NCBI GenBank assembly: GCA_030704615.1
Contig: CM060733.1
Coordinates: forward strand, 72,230,001 to 72,294,000
Direction of reading: 5' to 3'
From: Takakia lepidozioides
Taxonomy: Eukaryota > Streptophyta > Takakiopsida > Takakiales > Takakiaceae
DNA: 64,000 nt
Positions 10,770 to 21,353 of the stretch are shown one piece after another. Made by a program: the position numbers and the translations under genes. The notes beneath the pieces are model-generated. The model ran no database searches and was not told the origin of the DNA. It saw only the letters and a program-made list of their open reading frames with translations. Every line of letters starts with the position of its first letter. The stretch's first letter is position 1.

Positions 10770-13482
10770 CTCTTGATATAGTAGTAACAGAAATCAGCCA
10801 GGATGAACGTCTGTACAATTTCAGATAGCAGCACCATTGATGGCCATAGCCCATAGCCAAGTGCACTTAGCAAGAAGCTGTTGCTATCCAGCACCTAAGC
10901 AAAACAGACGAGGGCAAACAGATCTGTCATTACATCATGCTAGCCATAGTCTGAGTCCGAAGAAAAGAAACAGAAATAAGAGATAAAACATTCGAACTGA
11001 TAAGAGAACAGCATAATCAGTACCAAAAATACATCAGACTAGATCAGGAACTTATGAAGAAGCAGTTTGTGCCCCTCAATGCGTCCTGGCTCCCCCGGGA
11101 CAAGTTGAGGAACCTGAAACAGACGGATGGAAGGCCCACATGGGACAAGCTTGGGGGCATTATAAACTTTGAACCAAACTTCCTTCTGCACATAGAGAAT
11201 GCAATGGTAGGTTATGACTACAGCCTTATCAACCTTTTATCTCAATGAAGAGACTGATCGTGTCATGACTCGCAGTAGGAGAGACACTGTAACAAACATG
11301 CACGCACTCCCGGCTACTACTCAAACAACCACGTATCCCTGTTCTCAAACGATTTCAGTGCATGCCTAATTTGTTTGGGAGAGGGGAAGAAGCAGGGAGA
11401 AGAAAGGGGATGGGAGGTAGAGCAAACCTGGAGGATCCAGTGGGCACAGCTCAAAAACCTTGCAACTCCCAAGGCAAACACATAATGTGCTGTAAATGGC
11501 TCCACCACCTGCACTTACATTAAACAGCCGGCATTTTTTTAAGCCTTTCCTAGACCTAACCAAACAGAACTGAAGGTAGTTCAGAGAGGGGTCAAGATAT
11601 GGGTTTTGCACTCTGCGAGATAGTTTTGGATTCATTGGTGTACCTAACAAAAATACTCAACTTCAAATGAGATTCATTTTGACCGGAAAGGTCTCATAAT
11701 TCATGGTGACACCACAAGACATTCAGTATGTAGGCAATGATTTATGATAATATCCACTCAGCACATATGACTGTTCACTCTATTCCAGAGGGTGGCTGAT
11801 TGACGGACTGATACATCCAATATAGAACTCGTGATGCTCAAAAACTACTGCCAAACCAATGTTTCCTTGCAGACAGCAAGATTGTACCTTGGTGTTTTGC
11901 ATGATGCGAAGCTGAGGCAAGACAGATACAGCCTCCAGGTAGACGCAAAATGCCCACAAAATACGATTTACGAGGTGATGAGTGGTGCCCGGATGAATCA
12001 AAATCGATAGCACTGCACATGGCACCAGCTGCAACCACATTCCCACATAATCTTAACATGATTAAACTCCGAAAATCCCACTACTGTCCTACAAGTTATA
12101 GCAATTGCCACCAGGGCAGTGTTCAAATGTGTCCACCAGGGCACTGTTCAAAATGTCATCTAGGGCTAAAACCAAAAGAGGCTTTGGAAGGGTAGGTTTC
12201 TTTCTAAGGCATATGCCTGCCAGCATATATGTAAAGGATAACATTTGCAGCAAGAAGTTCATGGATACAGACTAAATCAAAAGATAATGCAACCTCTTAG
12301 ACATGTGAACTACGTTTTATGCACCAATGCAGAACCAGTGGTTTATTGAAAATATGTAAGGACTTCAAACAAGTAGCTTGTAAATGCAAAGGGAAAGGAA
12401 AGGTAACATGTCAACCACCAGGTCTTCTCAAAACCCCTGGACACTCTAGACGGAAGTTGAGAAACTGATCATTTGAACACAGATTTGCTGCATTTGGACA
12501 AGCAATTGAATGTTGGTACTCTGACTGGACGTCAATCTACCAGGATCACAAACCACGGTTCGCTAATAAGGTTCATTAATCCACCCTAGCAAGATGTGAC
12601 CTAAAATACAAGGGTGGTGGGAAGATTTGGCATACAACATAGTAAATGGGAAGGTCGTCAAGATCTTCCATGAGGGTGGATTTAAGCCTGAAGCGCATGG
12701 TAAAAACAACCCAACCAGTGGTTACAAGTGTAGCCGTGTCCAGAATTGTATGGATGTCACCCTCCATGACAAAGCTACAGTAGAGTCGTACCGCCAAAAA
12801 GACAAAGGTAAGCACCTGTGACTTCAGTGACAAGCCTGCCCCAGCAAGACGCATCACAGCCCAATACCACATTCAAGATTAGCTCAATTATATTGCACAT
12901 CACAATTGGTAAGAATAGATGCAAAGGAGGGCAGGAGCAATATGGGCGGACAGAGACCATGAACTCTCTCCCTCTCTCTTTCCCCTCTCCAGAGGCCATA
13001 TCGCAAATCAAAAGTGAAATCCCTGTAGCTGTGCCTGAGCGCTAACAGTCTCTGTTTGAGTCTCATACACCCTCATACCCTAGCGGGCAGACGCCCTCCG
13101 GGGAGTAAGTATCCCGCGGGTATGCCCTTAAGGATAAGTCACCGTCCAGGAGTATCCTCTCTCTCTCTCTCTCTCTGCCATAACCATTTGTGTGTTTGTC
13201 AAAACCATCTTGGACCTGACAGTACAAGACAGAAGAGGGATAAAACTAACCAGCACAGGTCTTCTCTTTTTGGAGCTTGTAGATGAGGACAATGATCCCG
13301 AGGGAATGGATGAACTCAGCCGCCACAAAGAGATTGTCATGGTCACGGACAACCAGTCTCAAGAAGACCAACAGCACAATGCCCGCACTTAGTCCCAAAA
13401 AAGCTTTCACTTTTGGGGGTTGCCTCTTCACCCATGCGACCGCAGCAGGCACAGGATTTCGGGCTCTTCGTACCGTCCCCAT
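10770..13482 (-). CDS. ERD2-like protein (ER lumen protein-retaining receptor family)
   Basis: Five exons join in phase: 13482-13251, 12835-12636, 12028-11888, 11508-11428 and 10894-about 10770, with GT-AG borders (for example GTTAGT and GTATGC donors). The product starts MGTVRRARNPVPAAVAW and contains DHDNLFVAAEFIHSLGI, KLQKEKTCAGLSLKSQ, LAVRLYCSFVMEGDIHT, WAFCVYLEAVSVLPQL, EPFTAHYVFALGVARFLS and LWPSMVLLSEIVQTFILA. These match the plant ERD2-like subfamily along its length. Family members are seven-helix Golgi/ER membrane proteins that retrieve K/HDEL proteins; ERD2-like members are divergent, so ligand binding is inferred. Visible length is about 259 codons against about 270 for relatives, leaving a short C-terminal exon unplaced. 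Reading straight through the last donor ends at 10643. The start is chosen because the N-terminal basic segment and first helix align with relatives. Confidence 0.92.
13157..13176. repeat. (CT)10 microsatellite
   Basis: A pure CT run on the plus strand, located just 5' of the first ERD2-like exon boundary on that strand, inside the coding exon's downstream intron (13250-12836). Confidence 0.95.
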
Positions 13483-14100
13483 GACCGACTCCCTTCAAAA
13501 ACAACTAAAAAAAAGGCCCGACCTGAGATTATGACAAGGCCAGCGAAATCTGGAGCGTACGGATCGCTTATATCTTACTTCACTCTTTGAAAGACAGATC
13601 GATATTTCAAAGCAACGACCTTGGAGGTGACAGAATTCGATACACCTTCCAAGTACACACGCAGAATCACTCGCTTGGTTATGAACTGCACGAGACCGAA
13701 TTCCAGGGCCCTCAAACCTCAGTTTCGGCCCGCCAGAAACATCCCCCGCAGCTGCAAGACCGATGTAACCAAATAGCACAATGATACTCCACTCGGGAAT
13801 GGAAGACCTCGCCTTTAGGGTTTCGGGGAATCAACCCCAATGGAACAGTCCGTCGACTACAACACTCACCACCACATCCGTAGAAATTCTGCAAAACAGA
13901 TGTTTGAGAATTCCTTGATACCGACCCGCACAGTGACAAGACTCCCTCCCCACTTACCATCGCTGTTTTATACACTAGCACCGTGGAGAACACGATGACT
14001 CTAACCCGTCGGATTATTTGTCCGACGGTTTACTTATTGCCACGCCAACGCACGTCCTTTTAGACAAAGTTTCTTACGTGTGTCAACTACCCTTTGAGTA
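13483..14100 (-). promoter_or_regulatory. likely 5' UTR and promoter region of the ERD2-like gene
   Basis: No gene lies between the ERD2-like start codon at 13482 and the SINE tail at about 14105, so this interval must hold the 5' UTR and proximal promoter. I see no unambiguous TATA box and no upstream in-frame extension supported by homology. Position is the only evidence. Confidence 0.4.
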
Positions 14101-14104
14101 TTTT

Positions 14105-14342
14105 TTTGAAAAACTTTTCTTTTTCTTCTTTTTTTTATATAAAGGAAACCGGGGAGCGACAGCCCCCAATTCAGGCCCTTGAGGAGGGGAAAAATTAACC
14201 CTCTTTCATTTATGGGCCATGAGACCTACAGGACGAACAACCCCGACATATACGGCCACAAACAATCCACACACGGGGCAGGGCAGTGGGTTTGAACCCC
14301 AAACCACCAAGGTGACACACTCTGCACTTACCAGCTAGCTAC
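14105..14342 (-). mobile_element. tRNA-derived SINE
   Basis: On the minus strand the element starts near TAGCTAGCTGG (14341-14331), a good Pol III A-box. About 30 bp later comes GGGTTCAAACCC (about 14299-14288), a B-box close to GGTTCRANNCC. The body continues through CCATAAATGAAAGAGGG and ends in CCGGTTTCCTTTATAT followed by an A-rich tail toward 14105. The A-box, B-box and A-rich 3' end in the right order are the signature of a tRNA-derived SINE. It sits in the upstream region of the ERD2-like gene. Confidence 0.75.
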
Positions 14343-15190
14343 CATGTGATAATCCTCTTCTCTACTTCTTTTATCTACTAGGGCTACGCGTTGCTCCGCA
14401 CTACTAGTGATGACTTCGGAGAACAAGGTCCCAAAAATACGGCATGGGATGAATTGCTAATTTGTTGATGGGGTCTATTCAAGTCTTACGAAAAGATGGA
14501 CTGCATTGTGTTATGACAGATGAAGCAGTTTTGGAGCTCCTCAACTTTATGCTCTCCAGTGATTATGAGCACATTGTCGTTCTCCAATCGCACCTGAATG
14601 AGCAGCGAGCATTCGTGGCGAGGATAGACAAAGCAATTGGTTCAAAACACAACGTCAAACGAATAGCAATCAACTTGTCCAAGTGAGGAGCGAGAGGAAG
14701 CAAATATAGGTGCAGGCAGTAGTCTGGAGTGGACCCGCGATTTCTAGAAAGCCCGGGAACACGCAGCCGTGCGGTCCTGAACGCTTTGGAAGCGTTGTAG
14801 GAACGACCTCTTTTGCGATCTCGTTCATCCCCGAATATGGATGATAGACTGGGCTGCAGATGAATGTATCTATGCACGCTGTTACCTCACTCCTTGTGCC
14901 TTGGGGTTTAGGGTTTGAATTCCTTTGGCGCCATCATACCTAGCGTAGCACTGATTGAAAGATTTCCAAAGTGAGAGAGAAAGAGAGAGAGGAATGGCGG
15001 CTTGCAGCATGAGTGTTATAAACATGGTGCAAACATCTCCATGTATGCGTGTGTTTCATTTTGTTGTTTGCAAGCTGCAAATGGAACCCCGTTAGATCGA
15101 TCTTCTACAAGAGAAGACCTGTAATAATATGTACAGGCTATGTTTCAAGATACACAATGCACTTTCGAGCTCCTCACTTCAAAAATGCAT
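14343..15190. other. gene-free region, one unassigned short ORF
   Basis: A 74-codon plus-strand frame at 14462-14686 (MLMGSIQVLRKDGLHC..) shows no family I recognise and no splice context, so it is not called as a gene. The rest is unique-looking AT/GC-balanced DNA. Confidence 0.3.
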
Positions 15191-15193
15191 TGA

Positions 15194-15371
15194 AATAATC
15201 GTTACCGACTACAACTGCCGAACCCCCCAAATTTGAGGTGTAGTCGGCCCCGACTATCAATCCCACAACCCCGGCCTACAATGACTAACCAACATGACAT
15301 ACCCTCCTCATAATTGGTGCCGACTATCAATCGAAAGCAGGGCCCCACAGAGACATAGTCTGTACCGACTA
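15194..15371. repeat. cluster of TAGTCG-N4-CGACTA palindromes
   Basis: Clear members are at 15241-15256 (TAGTCG GCCC CGACTA) and 15356-15371 (TAGTC TGTAC CGACTA). Half or degraded sites are near 15197 and 15313-15327. The same motif recurs at 46.0, 47.8, 48.0, 49.2-49.6 and 51.0 kb. Confidence 0.75.
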
Positions 15372-16675
15372 ATGAGTCTATCTCTAGTACATTCAACCAT
15401 ACTAAAATCGCCACCGAAAATCCAGTGAGAAATGAGGGGGAAGCTCAATACTTTATGCCTTAAGAAAGACCAGAAGGCAACCTTGTCAATTACATAATTC
15501 GGGGCATAGATGTTCACGAAAGCACTTTCTCGAAAGGAAGAGTATGGAAGGGACCAGAATTGGTGAAACGAGGATGGTAGTTCCCCCATGGGAGTCAGCT
15601 ATCGCCGGGTTCCACCAACATGCATTTAGAGGCCAAAATGAAGGACCTAGAGCGTTGCAGATGTCTGCGTTTTGGCATAGTTGCTTCCGACCCAATGCCA
15701 CGCACATTCCACAAGGAACAATTCATGGAGGATCTGGCAGCAAGCCCATGGGAAAACCATGATTCGATGGCTTGAAAATAGAAAGGCAGCACCCCACAAC
15801 ACCATATAAAGGTGATGAAATGAGTGCCACAAAGGATTCCAAGGGCACAAAGCATGTTGCAAAAGATTGCTTTCTTATAAAATTGAGGCAGGGCCAAGCA
15901 CCTATCCATCCTGAGCAAATCCTCCACATATTGAGTCTCTGAAGCAAAATAGACTTGAGGGCCAGACAAGACATCATAGTGAAAGGCGAGGTCAGGCAAG
16001 GGGAACGTCTAGGGACATCGAATGGAACCAAAGGCATTTGTCGACCCCTACTTGTCTTAAGTCAGGCCTTGCAGAGCTGAAGAGAGTGAAAAAGAGGGTG
16101 GCTCACCGGAGGGGGAGCTTGGAGAGCCAGATCCATTGGAGCCAGATTAGCCAAGGGAGATTCCACCTCCATCGTGGAAATGACCATGAGGCCGTCACTG
16201 GAGTGAGGCTTTACCAAAGAGGCAGTGTATGCTTTGGCTTTCTTAGTAGCGAACATAAGCTTGTTACTCGATTGGAGTATTTCTGCCATCCACTGCTTAT
16301 CCCCTTGCAAGCCCACATCATTAGGAATGGAGTCTCCAGATAGCCACATCATGCTAGCAATACCTGCCTCAAGCAGTCTGACTTCGGAGAGCCTCATGAC
16401 AAGCAAGACCTGTACAGAGAAATCGTAAGGAGCAACGTTTGACGAAAGAGGAAGGAGCCAAAGTAAATTGTCGTTTCTGCAGATAGAGAAAAGAGGGGAA
16501 GTTGGGAGGAGAAGATCTGTTTAACCTTGGGATCATGAGCTCAATCTCTTGAGAATCAATAAGAGAGAAAACATCAACCTCCGAGATATATGTGTTGAGG
16601 AACATATTATCATCCGTCAAGAGAATTGAAGGCTTCCCGTCTAGAAAGTCAAACATGATAGGGGTGATTTGGGGA
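15372..16675 (-). pseudogene. L1-like LINE: C-terminal linker of ORF1 and N-terminal endonuclease (copy A)
   Basis: The minus-strand endonuclease begins at 15726 with MNCSLWNVRGIGSEAT, matching the start of an APE-type endonuclease (WNVRG). After frame changes it reaches SAFVNIYAPNYVIDKVAFW and WIFGGDFSMVE, the catalytic GGDFN-like block. It stops abruptly at the palindrome cluster at 15371, so the C-terminal endonuclease and all of the RT are missing. Frames at 16406-16062 and 16675 downward (ITPIMFDFLDGKPSILL) have no clear domain and probably belong to the linker between ORF1 and the endonuclease. Multiple frameshifts are present. Confidence 0.7.
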
Positions 16676-16686
16676 ATGCTAGAGTG
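16676..16686. repeat. target-site duplication, left
   Basis: ATGCTAGAGTG here matches ATGCTCGAGTG at 18480-18490 in 10 of 11 positions and flanks the insertion between them. Confidence 0.7.
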
Positions 16687-16804
16687 TGAGCCTAGCCACG
16701 CGAGCCCAAGAGCCTGTGAGCCCAAGAGCCTGACGTGAGCCCAATCCATGTGGCACGAGAATGGGGGAAGATGCAGGGTGTATTTCCGCGGATGAGCACC
16801 CATT

Positions 16805-17025
16805 CCCGTGGAAACACGGCAAATCGACAAACACAGCAAACCCTAATCCTAACCCTTAGCAAACTGCCATGTTCGTGAAGGAAAACAGGCTGGGAATTAA
16901 GCTGACGTCATTATCGCGGAAACACGGCATACACGGCAAACCGGGGAAACACTGCAAATCGTAATCCCAAACCCTAACCCTAACCCTTAGCGAACTGCCA
17001 TGTTCGTGGAGGGAAACAGGGAGGG
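16805..17025. repeat. direct duplication inside the MULE-like element (~130-bp period)
   Basis: CCTAACCCTTAGCAAACTGC at about 16850 and CCTAACCCTTAGCGAACTGC at about 16979 begin matching blocks that continue through CATGTTCGTG and AAACAGG. Both are preceded by CGGAAACACGGCA-like text. Confidence 0.75.
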
Positions 17026-17124
17026 GATTTTCAGGTGGCCAAATGGCGAAAAATCGTCAATAAAAAAAACGCTGACCCTAACCCGCCGGATACCCGGGGT
17101 GAAAATCCGGACCCGCACGACACT

Positions 17125-17327
17125 GTCGTCGATGATCATCCTGAAATCATGATCATGAAGAAATTGAGTGCGTTGACGCACTCAGTTCTCCAAGGGGAGG
17201 GAGGGATTTTTTTTTAAATTATTATTATTATTTTTTTCCCCCTCCCCCCCCCCCCCCCACGCAGAATTGAGTGCGTCAACGCACTCAATTTCTTCATGAT
17301 CATGAATTCACGATGATCATCGACGAC
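17125..17327. repeat. 60-bp near-perfect inverted repeat with homopolymer loop
   Basis: The left arm (17125-17184) begins GTCGTCGATGATCATC and ends GTTGACGCACTCA. The right arm (17268-17327) is its reverse complement with two mismatches. The loop is T- and C-homopolymer rich. Each arm tip is itself a palindrome, TTGAGTGCG TCAA CGCACTCAA. The structure could form a long hairpin. Confidence 0.9.
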
Positions 17328-18479
17328 ATCTACCCAAATGCCCGGGGAGGGGGCGGGGAAAAAAAAAAAAAAAAAAAAAAACTTATTTATTTTTTGAAAT
17401 TCTCATTGTGGACCCACGGGGGCAGCACAGATGTAGCCATGGCAGGCCCCATGCAGGATGATCTGATGGGCCAGATGAGGAGTGGGTTTAGGATTGTGGG
17501 GCCTCCTCCGTTTCCCAAGGAGATGCTCGTCGCCAGTCCTGCGAGAACTATACACCTCATTTATACCAATTAGCCTATGGTTTTCACATAGAAAGAGTTC
17601 CATTCGTCCTATGGCTTTCAACTATTTCTGTACTTCACCTTCTATTGCTCATTAACATCCATTTGATTCGCAAAATATGGCAAGGGTGGAAATACATGTA
17701 GTCTACCAATTCGAGGAAAATTACCTAGAGTGGGCCACTACCCTACACCCAATATATATAGCCACTCCTATCCCTTTTCAAAATCCCTAAAAAAAACCCT
17801 GGTTAGGGTCCGGGTTACCTATCCGGATCCAGACCGTGTCATCACCAAAAACTCGGACCCTGACCCGGGTTCATTTTAAAACCGGACCTGGACCCGCCAG
17901 CTAGGTCCAGAACCCATTAAACCCGCTACTCGCGGGCCAGAGTTGGTATAGTCATCTTCCCTAGTTTACTAGTTGACTTTCTAGAGAGTTCTACTTTCTA
18001 GATAGTTCTACTATTGTCGGTGGGTTAAAAAACAACTCACTAGTGGGTGTGGCTGCTGCATGAGTATACTTATAGGAACAGTGACCAGAGAAAGTTGGGG
18101 CTTGGTGAGAGTGGGGCCAGATGGGATCGCGACTTGGGGCTTGTCTTCAAGGTGGAGCGCTTGGGGCTGGTGGAGGGTGGGACCAGCTGCGTGAAGTGCT
18201 TGGGGTGGGAGTGTTTGGGTTGACGAAGTAGGGCTGGGGGAATTGGGTCGATCGTCGTGCTTCTAAAGGGGACTCAATATGTCGTGTTTGCCATATATTG
18301 TCGTGTTTGCCGTGTTTGGAAGTTTTGCCGTGTTCACCTCTTCTTCCAAAATATATGCTTCCACGGTAATAGGACCCCCTCTAAACCCTGTCCTCACTTA
18401 TAGGACTTGCTTCTCCCTCCTCTAACCTCACGCTTAGAGGGCAAAGCGTGAGCCGGGCTCCTGGGCTCACGCCGTAGCT

Positions 18480-18490
18480 ATGCTCGAGTG
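18480..18490. repeat. target-site duplication, right
   Basis: ATGCTCGAGTG, partner of 16676-16686. Confidence 0.7.
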
Positions 18491-19812
18491 ATTTGGATCT
18501 TCACTGTAACTGATCCCACTAGGTCTCCGCTGTCATTAGGAACTGCTGTCTCAGATAAATAAACATTCGAGAGAGACTTCAATTGATTCAAGCAATAGCT
18601 TGCCAAATTCGGGGGGATCCTTGCTCCAAGAAAAAAAAAAAGTTGGCTTAGCTTGAATTTGCCTCTCCAAAAGAGCGGATTTGGATGGGAGGAAGAAGAT
18701 TCGCAGGCTGACCGAGACTGAATTTTCGCGCATCCTTTTGGCTGGAGGTTGTTCTGAGGGAGCCGAATCCGTTCGTTTTCCGGCCATCGGGGTTGTGAAA
18801 TCTTGCAAGTCCCTGCGTACAGAACCAATCTTAGCTTCCCTTTGAGGAGGGATCTGCCTCAGATTATGGTTCAGCATGTCTTTGCAATCAGCCTTTACTT
18901 GAACAACTCGATGGCAGAAATGGCAGATCACAGTCAAGAGCTCCTCATGAATCACCACCAAAACAAAAGAGATCCAAAGTTGGCAACTTAATTGTTGAGG
19001 GCAGCTTATCTTTTTCTGGCATTAGAACCACTATTCTTGGGATGCCACTCTCTCTCTGAATATCAAAAGCTGCGTTGTCCGTGTCGACACTCCGAGGGTG
19101 AAGAACCTCATGATCGTTGACGATGATGGCGCCCACAAAGGCTCCAAAATGAGCTCCAATCTCTGGGAGCGACCTTAAGTAATTTCCAGGAAGAAAAGGG
19201 AGAGCAATACCCTCGGCTTGCAAGTAACTCCTCCCTTGTGCCCCCACTCGGGGGACCAGGGGAAAATGTTCACCCTGACCCTTGAGAGGGATGTGTTGAA
19301 AGCAAGCGCTTTGGTGGCATGTTCCGCTGACGAGAACATAATGGAGAAGAAACCTCTGCCAAGAGGAATGCAGAAGTGTTGTGTAAGACCACCTCCGCCA
19401 CCAGGTGTTCAAGAGCCCACCTCCTCGCCCAATATCTGTCCCTAGCTCGGCCAGGGAAGTGCACAAGGATGCCCTACTCTTTGAGAGCGAGCGAGTGCTC
19501 TTTCACCAGAGCCATATCCAGGGATAAAATAGGCTGATTTGCGTCGAGATTCCCAGCCGTCTCGCTCCATTCTTGAGAGACCCGACCGGGGGAGTAAGCA
19601 CTATCTGTAGGACCAAAATGCTGAATGGGGCCAGAACGAGCAGAAGGACCAATGCCCAAGACCTCCAGATCCGCACGGGAATCTCTTTTAGTGGAGTCCC
19701 AGGCTCTGTTTTTGGGCTCTCTTCTTGAATCTCTTATGTTGTCTCTTCTAGAGTCCCTCTTGAAAGAATCATCTCTCCTGCGAGCCGGAACAGCTGAGAC
19801 AAAAGACGCCAT
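18491..19812 (-). pseudogene. L1-like LINE ORF1 (copy A), N-terminal part
   Basis: ORF1 starts at 19812 with MASFVSAVPARRRDD and an Arg/Asp/Ser-rich basic segment. A TAG near 19474 and later frame changes break it. Conserved-looking blocks follow: RYWARRWALEHLVAEVV, LPEIGAHFGAFVGAIIV and PRIVVLMPEKDKLPSTIKLP. Near 18925 comes CHFCHRVVQVKADC, a zinc knuckle whose His is replaced by Gln. This order (fold, then CX2C..X4C knuckle) is that of plant LINE ORF1 nucleic-acid-binding proteins. It continues beyond the MULE-like insertion at 16675. Confidence 0.7.
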
Positions 19813-19938
19813 TTGCAAGAGGAAGAAAGACTGAGGAAGGGCTGAGAGGAAGCTAGAGCGGTGAAGAGAGAGACTGCCGAGAATGGAGAGGAAGAGTGAG
19901 TGTAAATCCAAGATATGTAGAAACAGTGAGGACCGAAA

Positions 19939-19962
19939 GGGGGGGGGGGGGGGGGGGGGGGG
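19939..19962. repeat. G24 homopolymer
   Basis: A pure G run in what would be the 5' UTR of LINE copy A (a C tract on the element's strand). Confidence 0.95.
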
Positions 19963-20500
19963 TCGTCAGCCCGCCAAGCAACACAGAAAACGAAAAAAAC
20001 TTAAACTCTCCACCTTGGAGCAGGAGACCAGAGCTATAACAGAGCCAACTTCGCGTTATTGCCTAGTGCAGAGAAGCAGAAAACAAAAGTGAGAGTTTCC
20101 AAAAGCAGATGGAGAGGGAACCGCGCCACACGAGACATGAAGGAGACGGAAGCACATAAACTCTGATGCGGGCTCGTCAGGAAGACAACCTAGGCGGGAA
20201 AAAGAAACGCCGGCTTTGCAAGGGACGTGTGGACCTCACAGAGTCGGACGAAATGATCATTTAAGGTGGTGGGGCATCACCATTATCAAAGGATGGCAGC
20301 TGATGAAGAAGGGGAATTTCACCGAACTCCTCCAGAAACATTCAATCCACAGTAGGTATGAACAGAAACTGATGAAGACATTGGGGAGGGGGAAGAGGAA
20401 GAGAAAGAATTACGAAGCATGGGGGAGCAAGAGCCCAGAAAACGGCCCAGTCCCGGAGCCACTCACCGGCTTTTGCGGAGCTCCCCCACGACTGGATTGT
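19963..20500. other. probable LINE 5' leader and flanking DNA
   Basis: Upstream of LINE ORF1 on the minus strand. The frames on the plus strand (20216-20524) have no domain signal. I see no gene. Confidence 0.35.
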
Positions 20501-20504
20501 CTCT

Positions 20505-21230
20505 TTTTTGTAAATAGAAAATAAGTTGACCGCACAATTGACGGCCGCTTCTTTTTTTAATTTATAAACTCATGCAATGCTGAGAAAATAGCCTGAGCGT
20601 AGCGCGTCCATCGGTTCGACGACGCTCCTTTCAAAAATGAAAAGCGAAGTTAAAATAAGATAAATATTTCAAAAACTCATGCAATGCGAGAATACAAGAC
20701 GTGCGCATCCTAGTCAGAGGTCGATTTTTAAAAATAAATATAAAAAAATCAAAAATAATTTCTCTTTTATAAATAGAAAATAAGTTGACCGCACACTTGA
20801 TGGCCGCTTCTTTTTTTAATTTAAAAAAATCATGCAATGCTGAGAAAATAGCTTGAGCATAGCGCGTCCATCGGTTGAATGATGCTCCTTTCAAAAATGA
20901 AAAGCGAAGTTAAAATAAAATAAATATTTCAAAAACTCATGCAATGCGAGAATATAGGACATGCGCGTCCAGGTCAGAGGTCGATTTTTTTTTAATGTTA
21001 AAAAAAACAAAATATTTTTTTAATAAAAAAAATAATGTGACTGCACAATTGACGGCCGCTTTAAAAAACTCATGTAATGCTGAGGAAATAGCCTGAGTGC
21101 GCGTCCATTGGTTGGACGACGCTCCTTTCAAAAATGGAAGGAAAATGTAAATAAGATAAATATTTCAAAAACTCATGCAATGTGAGAATACAGGACGTGC
21201 GCATCCTAGTCAGAGGTCGAATTTTGACTT
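20505..21230. repeat. three tandem copies of a ~250-bp dispersed repeat (family R250)
   Basis: Copies start near 20505, 20763 and 21021. Shared blocks in order are GACCGCACAATTGACGGCCG, CATGCAATGCTGAGAAAATA, GCGTCCATCGGTT, CTCCTTTCAAAAATGAAAG, CTCATGCAATGCGAGAATA and CAGAGGTCGATTTT. More copies are at 22190 (same strand) and at 55250-58210 (opposite strand). Confidence 0.9.
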
Positions 21231-21258
21231 TGACATGATACTGCCGATGTGACAACAG

Positions 21259-21353
21259 GAAAGTATCCAGAAATAGGTAACAGAGACGAGGACAAGCTGT
21301 GGAATGAATACTTTTCTGACCCCAGTCAATGGTGGGACAATCGAGGCAAGAAG
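21259..21353 (+). CDS. single exon resembling the PDF motif of OSB-type organellar ssDNA-binding proteins
   Basis: ACAACAG (acceptor) precedes an open segment whose translation includes DEDKLWNEYFSDPSQWWDNR and ends GKK at a GT donor at 21354. LW..FF..P..WWDNR is the core of the plant-specific PDF motif in OSB proteins, which bind single-stranded DNA in mitochondria and plastids. The expected continuation (PDFKHK) is not found within the next kilobase. The exon lies directly after three copies of repeat R250, so it may be an orphan or captured exon. Family assignment rests on this one motif. Confidence 0.45.

Larger units (their letters stand above)
16687..18479. mobile_element. non-autonomous MULE-like DNA transposon inserted in LINE copy A
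   Basis: The 1.8-kb segment is bounded by an 11-bp imperfect duplication, a length typical of Mutator-like elements (9-11 bp). Its ends carry imperfect inverted repeats: left TAGCCACGCGAGCCCAAGAG against the reverse complement of the right end, TAGCTACGGCGTGAGCCCAG. Sub-terminal CACGGCAAAC / GTTTGCCGTG words are also inverted. No transposase frame lies inside. It contains a direct duplication and a 60-bp inverted repeat, listed separately. Class is inferred from target-duplication length and end structure only. Confidence 0.65.

Noticed and set aside
14462-14686. 74-codon ORF as a gene
   Set aside because: No recognised family, no clear acceptor or donor, and it overlaps an antisense frame of similar quality.
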